DNA from: Globodera rostochiensis
Lineage: Eukaryota; Nematoda; Chromadorea; Rhabditida; Heteroderidae
Assembly: GCA_018350325.1 (NCBI GenBank)
Contig: JAEVLN010000007.1
Coordinates: forward strand, 587,109 to 651,108
DNA length: 64,000 bases
Direction of reading: 5' to 3'
The number at the start of each line of letters is the position of its first letter. The stretch's first letter is position 1. The notes beneath the pieces are model-generated. The model did not search any database and had not been told where the DNA came from. It worked only from the letters and a program-made list of their open reading frames with translations. Positions 11,681 through 23,245 of this stretch are shown piece by piece. A program made the position numbers and the translations under genes.

Positions 11681-13065
11681 TTAAAAATGCCATGCCATTA
11701 TTAACGAGGTGAACGGATATGGTGCCAATTTTGCAGTCACAACATGCATCCAGTAGCTATTGCTTGTACAAATGTTGTCCAATAGTGAAATTTGTGTACA
11801 TTTTTCGCCAACTTTCGTTTCAAAATAAAAATTGTTTAATTCTCGCCCGACACAAGTCAAATGGAACAAATAACTGATTCCATTATTATATTCAGTGTCA
11901 GCAATTTGAATGTTAAACGTCAATTTATATGAGGGCAAAATTTGAACTATCTATAACAAATTCGTTAAAATAAATATTTCATCATCAAATAGACTTTTGT
12001 TAATGTTTTTGCTTAGGTATTTTATAAATTTAAAAAAAAAACAATCTTGGCGTTTTTGATGTTAAGTTTATTTAATTTGTATGTGTTAATCAATTAAAAT
12101 AAACCCACAGGCGGTCTTCTATGAGCAGTATAGTTAACACCGTAAAATAAATGTAATATTTGTACGCCATTTGCAACAAAGAAAAATGCACAATTTTGCA
12201 AAATATTGAACTATCAAAAAAATGGTATTATTTGAATTTTCATTTTAGCAAAAAGTTAATTTTAATATAAATAATTTTTGCATTTAATATTAAACATAGT
12301 TAAACTATCAAAAAAATGTTATTATTTAAATTTTATTTTAGCATAATATTAAAAGTAGTGAATTTTAATTTTTATATTTAATATTAAAACTAACAAAAAA
12401 ATGTTATTACCTATTTAAATTTTTATTTTAGTATAATATTAAAAGTTGTGAATTTTTAATATAAATAATTTTTGTATTTAATATTAAACATAGTTAAATT
12501 ATCAAAAAAAAATGTTATTATTTAAATTTTTATTTTATTAATATTAAACAGAGGTAGTTAACGCTTTTTATGTAAATACATTTCCAAGCGGGGCAAACGT
12601 AATCAACTGTGAATCGCCTGCATTTGTCCGTATTCGACCAATTTTTTGTGCGCAAATTGTAAATTTGTCATTTTGTTGAAGTTGCCCGGTGTTTAATAGC
12701 GCTATTCCAAGTGCGCCTTGGGTTCGCGTTTTGGCCAATGGATTTTCTAACAATTGATTAGGGTTCAGGTGACCAGAAAAAAGAAATACCTGTGAATAGA
12801 TTTTCAAATTTTTACAAATCAAAATGTTTAATTTTATCAAAACAAAAAGAATAAAATAAAAATAGACTGACTACTAATTGTAATGCTGAACACTTAAAAA
12901 TACATTTTTTTTTAGAATTTTTAATAATTTTTAAACCTCATAAAATTCTTCTGGTAGAATGATCGGGTTTTGTTCATCTTGGATTACAATAATAAACTTG
13001 CGTTCAATTGTTGCCAATACAGTTGTTATTAAAAACAGCTTTGATATTATTATAAATAATATCAT
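11681..13065 (-). CDS. secreted protein of unknown function
   Basis: Exon 1 (12937-13065) encodes a signal peptide starting MILFIIISKLFLITTVLAT and joins in phase 0 to an exon starting at 12789 (VFLFSGHLNPNQLL). That exon reads to a stop at 12568, giving 116 residues. Alternatively it leaves through an in-frame donor (GGAAAT/GTATTT) and joins an exon at 11950-11681 that is open and in phase, containing ISYLFHLTCVGRELNNFYF and several cysteines; the product would then be about 204 residues. I favour the longer model because the last exon otherwise has no start. No family is recognised. Confidence 0.45.
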
Positions 13066-13662
13066 TTTGAAATGGGTTAAATATTAAATAAAATAATGTT
13101 TAATTTAGAGAAAATTATGAATTTTATTTTGCGAAACCCTATGGTTTATACACCTTTTCTATGCAAAATAGTAGGTAGGTAGGTAGTCAATAATAATCAA
13201 TATGATTGATTGCCCACCTTTCTACAACATTTTTATATTTGATCAATAGTTTATATAATTGCATTTGGTAATGTAATATATGTATATAATATTAAAAACG
13301 AAGTGAGGGATTTGAATATTAATTTGAATTATTACAAGTCAAAATTGAAACAATATATTTTTTATTTAGCATATTGAGAAAATTTAAGAAATAGTTAATT
13401 TTGTCGCTTTTTATTGAAAATTTTTTAAGAAAAATGTAATAAATCTTCACTCAAACCTGCCAAAATGAATTTTTGAAGCGATTTTTTTTTACATCTCACA
13501 AAAAGATATTTTTAAAATATCTCAAAAAAATTAGAGTTTTTTAAGATGGGGGAAAATTCTAATTTTCAATTTTCGAATCGTTAACATTTTAATCAACAAA
13601 ATAAAACAACAATAAATTAATTGGTACATGAAAGTCAGCCTAAATTATCAATAATACGCATA
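13066..13662. other. intergenic
   Basis: AT-rich spacer between two minus-strand genes. Contains a short TAGG run near 13170. No coding support. Confidence 0.5.
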
Positions 13663-14644
13663 TTATTCATCATTTTGGTCTTCCATTATCACGCGATTAA
13701 ATATTTCATCAAGCGCTTTTTCAAGCGCTTCATTTGTGCCTCGAAGTTGTGCGACAACCTCACGACTCCATCGAAAATATTTGTGCACTCGCTGATCGGA
13801 CCAGCCGTCTGGTCGCAAACGCTCCAGATCACGCAGATTGTACAGCTTATCAGCTAACTTGATCAGTTTGGCCTTAAAAATTGCGCCCGTAAAATTTCAA
13901 AAATCCAAATTATAATGATTAGATGAAATAAAAAAATCAATACGCAATTAATTCTAATTAATGTAATTCATGTGAATAAATTGCTCATTCGTCCTATTTT
14001 TCAAAAATATTTGGTTTTAAATTTTATAAAACCACAAAAATTTAGACTTTTTTAACATAAATACATTAAAAATTATTATTCCTATATTAATAAATAATTT
14101 ATAATTTTTTTTTATTGTCTTTTGAGCACCCCGAATGACAATTTGGCTGCCCTCTCCACTTGACTTCTTTTCCGATCTTCTTTGGGCAACGTACGGTCAT
14201 CAGTGCATTCCCTCACAATGGCCGCAACTTCTGGGCCAAACTCGGACTCAATGTCCACAAAATTGGCTTCTGTATCTTCTACCGTATCGTGTAGGTAAGC
14301 GGCTGCTACAGTAACCGGGTCATACACTTTTGCCACACTAAATTTTCAATTAAAAAATCTTTGCACGGGCTGTCCTTCCAGGCGCCAACGTTCACAAAAT
14401 GTCTAGCGTGTTACTTCTAGTGATCAGAAAACCCAATGATGTCAAATCAATTTTGGATGCTTTATGATCAGAGAAAGAGAGAGAGAGAAAAAAAGACTTT
14501 GTCTGATCAAAGAGAGAGAAAGAGAGACTTTGTCAGAAGATGCGCAACTCCGATCGGGTGGTTGATATACGGTGTACCGTCAGCTGTTTTTCGTCTCTGA
14601 CACCGGTGCGCTTTGGCAGCAAAATCAACAGCTTTTGCTATCAT
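13663..14644 (-). CDS. mesh1: MESH1/HDDC3-type SpoT-like HD hydrolase
   Basis: Exons 14529-14644, 14130-14337 and 13663-13872 join in phase and give 177 residues, close to the usual 179 of animal MESH1. Landmarks in order are [30 protein letters not shown] (first metal His), [13 protein letters not shown] (the HD pair and the ED motif), [35 protein letters not shown] (final metal Asp) and [14 protein letters not shown]. Animal MESH1 is a single-domain, Mn-dependent enzyme that removes the 3' pyrophosphate of ppGpp and dephosphorylates NADPH. All catalytic residues I know of are present. The start is the Met of MIAKAV, matching the family's N terminus; the frame is open upstream but without ATG. 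It appears to be a normal host gene between secreted-protein genes. Confidence 0.88.
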
Positions 14645-15170
14645 GCCCACATCTTTGTTGGAAAAAGCAAAAACACTTTTGGATGTTTCGCCATTTTCAA
14701 ACGACGAGTTTTGTGAATGGGCGGCTTTCACTTTTGAAAATTCTTAAATATTTTTATTAAATTAATTTTTTTTTTAAATGTGCTAAAACTATGCGTAAAA
14801 ATGTTACGCTCAAAATTCGTCAAACTTTTTCAGTTTCCCTCTCACAATTGCAAATGTAATATTTTTCACATGTGGAATTTTATATAGGTATCAAAAAATA
14901 ATTTTTTAGAAATATTGAGTTTATTTTTGGTTAAGTAAAACATTTTCATTTTGAGGGTTTTCCTTTTTATTACATTTTTTTAAGAAATTTTTTAATAAAA
15001 TGCGAAATATTGAATAAAAACGTGAAAATTGATTTATTCTCAAAAAGCCCGAAATATTGATTTATATTGACTAAAGAGTCGTTCCGATTCCAAAAATAAA
15101 TGCTTTTCTCTTGTCAAAACCCGGTTCGCAAAAAAATATTATAAATCTCGGCCCAAATAATAACTGATTA
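14645..15170. other. intergenic
   Basis: AT-rich; no gene seen. A GA-rich simple stretch inside the preceding gene's first intron (14471-14528) is the nearest notable feature. Confidence 0.5.
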
Positions 15171-15496
15171 TTAATTGTTATTTAATTTTACAATGCTTTT
15201 GCCTTTTCTTGTAGCTGCTGGCTTTGCGCTGGTTGTGAATGATTGTGTTGAATTTTTACCCGTTAAATTGATATTGTTTCGATTCGTGTTCTCCTTTTTG
15301 TCCACGACATTATTTGAATATAAACATCCTGAATTATCAATTTTGGTTTAATTTATTTATTGATTTAAATTAGACATAACAATAATTTGTTGAAATATGG
15401 ACTTTAATTCCACATTTTACCTTTAATTGGCGACATTGGCATAGTTGTAAAAATTACAGGAGCCGTGCCACTAAAATTCACTAAATGCGTGTTCAT
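15171..15496 (-). CDS. small protein of unknown function
   Basis: Two exons (15421-15496 and 15171-15328) join in phase to give 77 residues starting MNTHLVNFSGTAPVIFTTM and ending in a Lys/Asn-rich tail (KPAATRKGKSIVKLNNN). The N terminus is only weakly hydrophobic and is not a clear signal peptide. The product is rich in Asn, Thr and Lys with one Cys. Splice signals are good (AAAG/GTAAAA and TTCAG), but no family is recognised, so the gene is plausible rather than proven. Confidence 0.35.
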
Positions 15497-15994
15497 TATT
15501 GCAAAAACAAAAATGTTAGAATTAATAAAATTTTTAAACATTTTGTTGTTCATCTGAATAGATTGAATTTTAAGCGAAAAAATAAATATATTAGAGCAAA
15601 GTCACAGAAGTGTTTTTGTAATTTATTAATATAATTTTAATTTCTAGGTTTTGTTAACTAAGTTTCTAATTTTCAATTATTTTCTTGTTGCTGAATTTTT
15701 TAGAAAAATTTATATTTTTTTAATTTTTGAAAATTTTTTATCATAAACTCGTATTTTGTATAATATAATTCGTCTGCTCCACATAATGGAATTGAGAATG
15801 TAATAGACATTTTATTAAAAAAATGTAGAAAAAATTGCCTTTTTATCGATTGGTATTGTCGATTAATTTTGTTGATGTAAAGCTTGAAAAAGGTAAAATT
15901 TATGCAAAAGATCCAGAATATACAAAAATAATACGTTGCAATGGAATTATTTTTAACAAAATTTTGGATGGTATAAAAAATATAAAGTTTAATT

Positions 15995-16732
15995 TTAGCC
16001 GCATGGAATTAAGCACATCACGTCACATTTCCAACCACCACTGGGACAGCGGTCCAAGCAGTTCAAGCAGCCATACGAACTCATCCGTTTTGTCCTTTGC
16101 ATTTTTGATGGAATAGCCGCACCATTTACAGCATCAAAGTTTGGACTAAAATGTTTGAATTAATAATTTAATTCAAAAAATAATTTAATAAAGCAAAATA
16201 ATGCGTAGATTTTTTTAAATTTAATTGTTAGGAACAGAGCACGGACCGATCGAGATTTTTGAACGAAATCTAGGTAAATCTAAAGCGACATTTTTCGAGA
16301 TTCTCGGTCGAGTTTAGCGAGATTTTTCAAGTCAAAATTTTTCGCGTTTTCATGATCTTGAACCAATCTCAATCGTTTAATTTTTTTTTCGAAATTCGAG
16401 ATTTTTTGAGATTCTCGATCGATCCTCAAGTCGGGCCTCTCGTTATGAACACTCTCGGAAAGGTTACGCTTGAGAAAATCCCAAAAACGGTGCTGTTTTT
16501 CTGAGTTTTTTGAACTTTCCGGGTTTTATTTTACAGAAAGCAAATAAAACAAAAGCTTCAATTATCTCTTTTATTAATTTGAAAGTGCCGAGCGGATGAA
16601 TTTGGATGTTCAAAATTGTTTTTGTTAAAAATTTCACAACCTCGGCCAAATGAAAACGCTTTCAATCACATTGATAATACAAATAATGAGAAGCATATTA
16701 AATAAACAATGCTTAGTGCCAGCAACACTCAT
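15995..16732 (-). CDS. secreted six-cysteine peptide precursor (defensin/knottin-like architecture)
   Basis: Exon 1 (16641-16732) encodes a signal peptide with the hydrophobic core FNMLLIICIINVIES. Exon 2 (15995-16145) joins in phase at CCGAG/GTTGTG and ends with TAA, giving 80 residues. A short pro-segment ends at a basic site (QRTKR), followed by a C-terminal region of about 28 residues with six cysteines in the spacing C-x2-C-x3-C-x6-C-x3-C-x3-C, closing with a Gly. Signal, propeptide, basic cleavage site and a small Cys-rich mature part are the usual plan of secreted antimicrobial, neuropeptide-like or effector peptides. The disulphide class cannot be told from sequence alone. A plus-strand open frame over the same bases (15835-16116) is a shadow. 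Confidence 0.6.
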
Positions 16733-17988
16733 AGCGTTTTGAACAAGCTAATAATGTGAAGTTGTTCAATTTATTATTAGCTTTAATTATTTTATTGATT
16801 ATCTAAAATTTAAAAATATATTTAATAATTTATAAAAAGTTAAATGTTTATCAAAAAAGAAGAAATAAAATATGTGGTGTGTTTTGGGCAAATTGTTTCG
16901 CGAAAAACGAAATCAATTCAATTGTTTATAAAACAATGTTGAGAACCACTGAATGCGGCGGGTGCGCAATAAGTAGACAAAAAATGGAGTTTGATTTGTG
17001 GTGAAAGAATTTAACCAATAAATGAGTCAAATGATTCGACAGAAAATAAAATTGGCGTATTTAATGACCAACATTGAGGACTTCTTTTAAAACAACAAAA
17101 AAGTTTTGAGTGCTGAGAGTTTGTAAATTTTTTTAATAATTTGAATAAGTTAAGCTTAAGAAAATTAACCAAATTTTATTGTTGAGCGGATCCCATCAAA
17201 AATTTTCTTTCTTTTAAAGAAATGTTCTACAATTAATGCTTTTACGATAAATTTACTTTAATGAGCTTTTCAATGATTAATAAATATTATTTTATTATAA
17301 AAAATGAAAATAATTTATTAAATTATTTTAGGAAATTTAAAACAAAACAAAAAAGAATTTTGTCGTTGAACAAATTGGAGTGACTCGGGCGGGCCCTACA
17401 AATAGAAATGATGAACAAAGAAATATGAATCAGCGCTGCGGCGGGTAAAGCGATTAGCGAAAGTAACTGACGGGAAAAAGTATCTTCGTGGAATCTGCGG
17501 AATCTCCGACCAACAAAAAAAAAAAAATTAGATAATCCACCAAGTAAACAAACATTATAAAAATAATTTGTAATAAAATTATTATAATTAGTCTTGGGCA
17601 CGGTCGGTTAACCCAACCAAAATCGAAAACCGGCTTTTTTGGCCCAAAAACCGAAAACCGGGACCCCCGTTAAAACCACTTTTGCTCAACCATAATTATG
17701 ACCTAGAAAAAATATTTAATTATTTTTATTATTGTTATTACATAAATTTGACATTTCTTACAGCTTGAATCGGATTTTTAATTGAAAATGCTCCTAAAAC
17801 TAAAAATAAAAAACTCATGGCTCCATTCATTAAGAATAAATAAATTTTATTCGGAAACCATATTTTCTAATTATTGATACTATATGCTTTTACAGATAAA
17901 AAGAAGGCATCTCTCATTGATCTGTCTGTCATCGTCAACATCATCATTAAACAGTATATGTACATGCTACCATACTTTTACACCCGGC
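16733..17988. other. intergenic
   Basis: AT-rich, with a GC-richer block at 17380-17520 that is open on the minus strand but shows no recognisable protein, and a CGGTTTTCGG-type repeat at 17590-17680 that recurs near 28490-28620. Confidence 0.5.
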
Positions 17989-18643
17989 TCAGCCACCGTA
18001 CCCATATCCACCGCCGCCACCGCCGCCGCCGCCATTGCTACCGGCAAATCCGCCACCATTTCCACCGCCAAATCCGCCACCATTTCCACCGCCAAATCCG
18101 CCACCATTTCCACCGCCAAATCCGCCACCATTTCCACCGCCAAATCCGCCACCATTTCCACCGCCAAATCCGCCACCATTTCCACCGCCAAATCCGCCAC
18201 CATTTCCACCGCCAAATCCGCCACCATTTCCACCGCCGCCGCCCGAGCCTCCTCCTCCGTAGCCATAACCACGCCTTTGGCGTACAAATGAAACACTAAA
18301 TATCAACTTTTATATTTTTATAAATAAATCTGTGTCAAAACAAAAATATGTTTTTTAAATTTGCAATTGCTTTTAATTAAAGCATACCAAGACTAGAACC
18401 ATCATAGAACTTTCTGTATACTCAAAATTAATTATTTTCAATAGAAAACTTTAAAAAATAATCAGAATTAATAAATTCTACAAATTAGAGCAAAAAAGCA
18501 TTAGAATAACAAACAAAAAATCCAAAAAAACTTTTTGTGAAACAATTTCCAAACCTTTCATCTTTGCCGGTTGGCATGCAAATTGTCAGCGCTAAGATTG
18601 TGCCAATAATCAGCAGAAGAGTGAACATCTTCACAGAATTCAT
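17989..18643 (-). CDS. secreted glycine-rich protein with GGGFGGGN repeats (signal-exon family member 1)
   Basis: Exon 1 (18555-18643) encodes MNSVKMFTLLLIIGTILAL, a signal peptide shared with four other genes here. Exon 2 (17989-18295) joins in phase 2 and begins SVSFVRQRRGYGYGG, giving 131 residues in all. After the RQRR furin-like site come eight near-perfect 24-bp repeats (18058-18240) encoding GGGFGGGN, then a GYGYGG tail. Such Gly-rich secreted products occur in nematodes as cuticle-associated or antimicrobial (NLP/CNC-like) peptides, which is analogy only. Several other frames over the repeat are also open because the repeat length is a multiple of three; the frame is fixed by the signal exon. 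Confidence 0.7.
18058..18240. repeat. 24-bp coding minisatellite
   Basis: About eight tandem copies of a 24-bp unit within the glycine-rich exon. Copies are nearly identical at DNA level, suggesting recent expansion or homogenisation. Confidence 0.85.
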
Positions 18644-18723
18644 TGTTTGTGTTGATTATGCAAAAAATTTCTTGTTTTGATTAAACTTGGTTGAATGAAT
18701 GCCTTTTGGAGCGTGTGTTTGGG

Positions 18724-18731
18724 TATTTATA
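18724..18731 (-). promoter_or_regulatory. TATA box of glycine-rich gene
   Basis: TATAAATA on the minus strand about 80 bp upstream of the ATG at 18643. Confidence 0.5.
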
Positions 18732-20610
18732 GGGAATTTTTTGCACATAAATTACAATTAATTAATGACTAATTGTAAATTCATCACAAATAAGCCGCCT
18801 ACTGCTGAACGTAATGATTGGGTGAATTTGCTGAATGAGCGGGTGAATTTGATGATTCATATCACTTAATGAGCATTAATAAATGTTCTGTTCGACGAAC
18901 TGAGATGGATCATGGGAAGAGGAAGTGCTAAATTGATCAAACACAGACCACTACTAACCTACTAACTGATTAATCAAATCCAATTTTTTCTTCGCTGATG
19001 TAAACAGATAACAAAAAATCCAATTTTTGTTTTGCTTTTCAACATTGATTAATTCTTAATGTCATCAAATTTTAATAAATCATAATGTTTAAAAAATTGA
19101 TAGTTTGGTGATTCTTACAAACAAGACAATCCCCACCTTAATTATGTTTTGTGAAAAAATTCTTATTTAAACAAGCACTAAATTCTAAGAATATTTGATA
19201 ATCTTGAGAAATGAAATTCAAAAATGTTCACAAAAAGCCATTAAAAATATGGTTTGATCCATAATTTTTGTAAAGAAAGGCTTCAAATTTGTGAGACCTT
19301 CATGAGGAGACAAATAGCTAACACAACAACAGCATTTAAAAAGTTCAGGTATTTCACCAACTTTTAACGCTAATGCCAAAACTTAAAAATAATTTCTTTC
19401 AAAGAATGAAATAACTTCCAATTTTAGCCATGCAAAATGCTAAGCCAAGCGTAATTCAGGAAATTAATTAAAGCAATACAATATTTGAAATTGTTAATTA
19501 AAACAGAAAGTTTACCTTTTCACCATCGTTTTAAATAGGTTAGTACGGGACCGGGACTTTTGTAGAAAACCGAAACCATATAAATGAGTTTTGAAGGAAA
19601 TTTGAAAACCGGGACCAAAATTTCAGTAACATGAAAAAAACATTTCAGTACTGGTCCCGGTCCCGTACTACCCTACTCAAAACTCGTATATTGACTAATT
19701 TTGTTTTATTTAATTGGTTTGCTTTATGCACCACATAAGAGCATATAAAGAGCATTTAGCTTGCTAAATAAGATTTTAAAAATGAATAATGTGATTTAAT
19801 GCTAAAATTAGAAAACCAAAATTTCTTTAATAGAGCATTGCCTCCTCTCTCTATACATTGATTGAGAATTTTTATCGTAGTCACATAAATTCGGAATAAA
19901 ATTCTACGTATCAAAAAATTAAGCCAATTTTTGTTTCGTAATTTTCATTCCAATGAGAAGCCTGCAAAAAAAGAAAATTAAAACCCATTCACAAGTGAAC
20001 ATCACCTGTTGAGAACTGTTGAACCAATTGAGCCCGCAGGTGGTCAATTTTAATTAAAAAAATAACAGATTCATAAAGATAGATTAATTTTAACAGGTGA
20101 AAAATTTGATTAAATTTTTTTTTTGCTTAATTAATTAATCAAAAATTCATTCCTAAAAAAAGTGACTTTTCCATTTAGCATGCCACAATTTTCGATATTC
20201 ACACATTTTATTGGAATAGGCTAAAAGACGAAACATTGGCAGCTAGTTTGATTTCTAATCCTTGATCATTTCAGCCCTATTAGTTTCAATTTTCTGATCA
20301 CTTTTTAAAATATCTTAATGGCTACCCAAACTAAATCCAGACCATACAGACCGGGGCAAAAATTCCGATTTTTGGGGTATCAAAGCATATAAATTTTTTT
20401 TTAATATTTGCCCAATCGCAACTTTGAGAACTTTTAAATGAAAAAATGTCTGGAATCGGTTAACGTTGAAGCAGTTATTCCCGATCTGTTTCGGACCGGT
20501 CTAAATTTAGTCCGTACGCCATCTTGATTTAAATTTAAAATGAATTCTCAACCTTTTTAATATATTAATTTTAAGGTTTAAATATTTTTATATTATTATC
20601 TATTTGAAAA
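18732..20610. other. intergenic with a foldback element
   Basis: No gene recognised. The stretch contains a perfect 17-bp inverted repeat (19541-19557 and 19654-19670) described separately. Otherwise AT-rich. Confidence 0.5.
19541..19670. mobile_element. 130-bp foldback (MITE-like) element
   Basis: TAGTACGGGACCGGGAC at 19541-19557 has its exact reverse complement at 19654-19670, enclosing about 96 bp. The GC-rich arms stand out from AT-rich flanks. No target-site duplication is certain. Confidence 0.55.
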
Positions 20611-22789
20611 ATGGATTTTTCTGAAGACAATCCCTTGGAATATGCGGTAATATTTTGTTAATTTTTTAATTTGTTATAAATCACATTTTAATTCAAGTTG
20701 TATTTGCAATACAAAGACGAAGAACTATGCTGGCCGTTTATCGGAATTGCGCTGATACTGAGTACAATTGCATTTTTTGGAATTGTTTTTAATTCGACAC
20801 TTATTTATGTCACGATCAGAGCAAAGTGGGGGTCATATTAAATTATAAAAATTAAATTTTAGCTTGGATGATATGTCAAAATCCAAGTTATAGAAAATCT
20901 GGGAGGCCATTTCAAGCTACTAAATATGCGATTAAAATTTTTAAAAATTAATAAGAACAAAACTAAAAAGACTCGGCTCTGGACCAGTTTTAATTTCAAA
21001 AAAAACAATTTGGATTTAATTTCAAAAAAATCCGAATCCGGAGCTTGCTACTTTTAAGTTTAGCTTTGGCCCTGCTGGATGCCAAAAAAATATCCGGGCT
21101 CCAAAATTTTGGCAACAAGAAAAATGTATGATAAAGTTGTCTTTATGGCTCCGATGCTCGGATTTTTGTTTATATAAAATTATTAAAATTTACTTTAGAA
21201 ATATTAATGGAACGGCAAATTATTTGCTGGCATTGAATGCGATGTTTGAGTTAATGCATCAATATGTCTATTTTACCTTTTTGTATTTGTCGCTGACGGG
21301 CCAAAACTTCATCGATTACAAATTGGCAGTTAAAATTGGCATGCTTTCCATTTTTGGCTATAGTGGAGTTTTCCCAGCAATGCTGTGCACTGGGATTGAT
21401 CGCCTATTCTGCGTTATATTTCCAATTTTGTAATTTTTAAATTTAAGTCAATTAAAAGTAAAATATTTTTTATTAATACTTATAATTTAATAAATAAAAA
21501 TATAAAAATTCCTATTCCTAAATTTTCATTTTTAAGTTATTAATACTCAAATTAATTAAGGAATAATATATATACATATATAATATGTATCAGGGATGTA
21601 ACCGGATGCCAGATTTCCGGACTTGGAAACCGGCATTTTGGATGCCGGATTCGGTGTTTTTTTGGCATTAGGTTATATATCAGTAAATTGAATATAAAAT
21701 TCTTAATCAATTTGTGTTTCAGTCATAGAACAGTCAAAAAGCTTGCATATTTGTCTGGAATGTGCATTGCTTGTGCAGCATTCAGTGTATATTCTGTCAT
21801 CATAATTATCATAACGGCAGAATCAATGCCAAATATGAAAACCACTGGATTTAAAGGCGACTTATACCAAGTAATTTCTTATATTTAAAATTAAATAATT
21901 AAGTAATCCTGAAATCATTATTTTATTTTATTCAAATCGTTAATTACTAATTCTATTTCTTTAGGGCAACTTGGCAAATGTTCGCAAAAACATAATTTTT
22001 CTACTTATTATCTCAACAATTTTTGTTTATTTTGTCACTGGAATAAACATACGCAAACGGAAAATACGTAATTTTTAAAATATAAAACTACCTATTTAAT
22101 ATTAAAAAATACATATTAAGCAAATTAGTGCATTAAAGTGTCATTTTCTGTGCATATTTAGTGCATTTTTAGCTTTTTTGGTTCATATTTTGCTATTTTT
22201 AAAGGATATAAATACGCGGCCTCTAGTAATGATTAAAATCAATAATTTGTGGCGTTCTGTCACTTATCAAACAGATTGCCAGAATGAAATTAATTTTATG
22301 TTTAAGAAAATGTGACGATAGCCGACAAAATAAACAGGAAAATCTTCTATTCTCTGTGTCTGATTATTTCGGTCAACATTGGCGGCTATTTTCTGATGTA
22401 CTTTTATGGACTGTTCATAATGCCATCACTTGTACAACAAAATTCATTAATTTTGGCATGGTTTGGCGTTGTGCTTTTTGCCATACCATTGAATATCAGC
22501 GCCATTTCAATCGCGCCAATTTTGTTTATGACGAGGTAACAAGCATTGTTTGTTTTTAGCTAATTAGCTTGGGCTAAAAATCCGAAATCCCGGGTGATTT
22601 ACGGTTTTTTGAAATTAGTCATTTAATTTTTCAATATTTTAAAAAGCATTTTTTTATAGCGCGCTATATAGAAAGGCATTTCAATCAGAATGGAAGCGTC
22701 TACGAACTTTGGTTGGACTTGGTTCATCAAATGTTATTTTTGTGAATTCTGTGCATCCAGTTCAGCCGATGAAACAAATACATATTTAA
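20611..22789 (+). CDS. Srsx-type serpentine chemoreceptor (GPCR)
   Basis: Seven exons (20611-20646, 20698-20825, 21199-21429, 21723-21870, 21965-22067, 22307-22535, 22660-22789) join with consistent phases to give 334 residues. TM1 is FIGIALILSTIAFFGIVFN. The exon at 21199 carries TM2 and TM3 with the Srsx-like stretch ANYLLALNAMFEL and the TM3 end GIDRLFCVIFP, the family's version of the DRY motif. TM4 (YLSGMCIACAAFSVYS), TM5 (IIFLLIISTIFVYFV), TM6 (SLCLIISVNIGGYFLMYF) and TM7 (ISAISIAPILFMTR) follow, then a short cytoplasmic tail. Srsx receptors are nematode-specific chemosensory GPCRs of the rhodopsin superfamily. The model is complete, with no stop or frameshift, and a fragment of its last exon is duplicated near 46390. 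Confidence 0.82.
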
Positions 22790-23245
22790 CTCCACGTTTT
22801 GTGTGGCAAATTGATGTTTTTGTCTAGCGGAATTTATCTTTGATTTTTTTTAACGAATTTGCCAAAGACTTAACATTGCGTATAAAATGCAATCTTTTTA
22901 ATGTAAATTAAATTTAATATCTTTATTAAAAACAAATTGAAGGGGGGCAGATCCATTTATATATATGTTAGGGGCAATTTTCGAAACCGGGTAATTCTGG
23001 AATTATTTGAGCGGGTAATTCCCAATAAAACTATGCAAAACCTCGAGTTTAGGTGCTTTTCACATTAAACTTTTTAAAAAAGCTTTGAACCGCTTGGCTT
23101 TTTCCCTAAATGATTCTTCTCATTTATAAGTTTCTAATTTTATTTAAAAGCAGTAGAAATTCCGAAAAGTAAAACAGCGGTGAACATTTAAATCGAAATC
23201 CGGACGTTAAAAGATCGGTAAATAAAAATCATTTCCAAAAAACAA
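22790..23245. other. intergenic, 3' flank of array copy 1
   Basis: AT-rich spacer. The part from about 23070 to 23240 recurs downstream of the other array copies (for example 33690-33780 and 36360-36500), so it belongs to the duplicated array unit. Confidence 0.5.

Noticed and set aside
14471..14528. GAGA-rich stretch as a regulatory element
   Set aside because: It is a simple-sequence run inside MESH1 intron 1 with no further support for function.
15835..16116. Plus-strand 93-residue frame
   Set aside because: The opposite strand carries a better supported secreted Cys-rich peptide gene with matching splice phases.
17380..17520. Possible structured RNA or coding exon in a GC-richer block
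   Set aside because: Open on the minus strand but with no recognisable protein, splice context or clear RNA fold that I could defend.
17874..18299. Plus-strand His/Arg-rich and Thr/Ala-rich frames over the glycine-rich repeat
   Set aside because: The minus-strand frame joins in phase to a family signal exon; the plus-strand frames are by-products of the 24-bp repeat.
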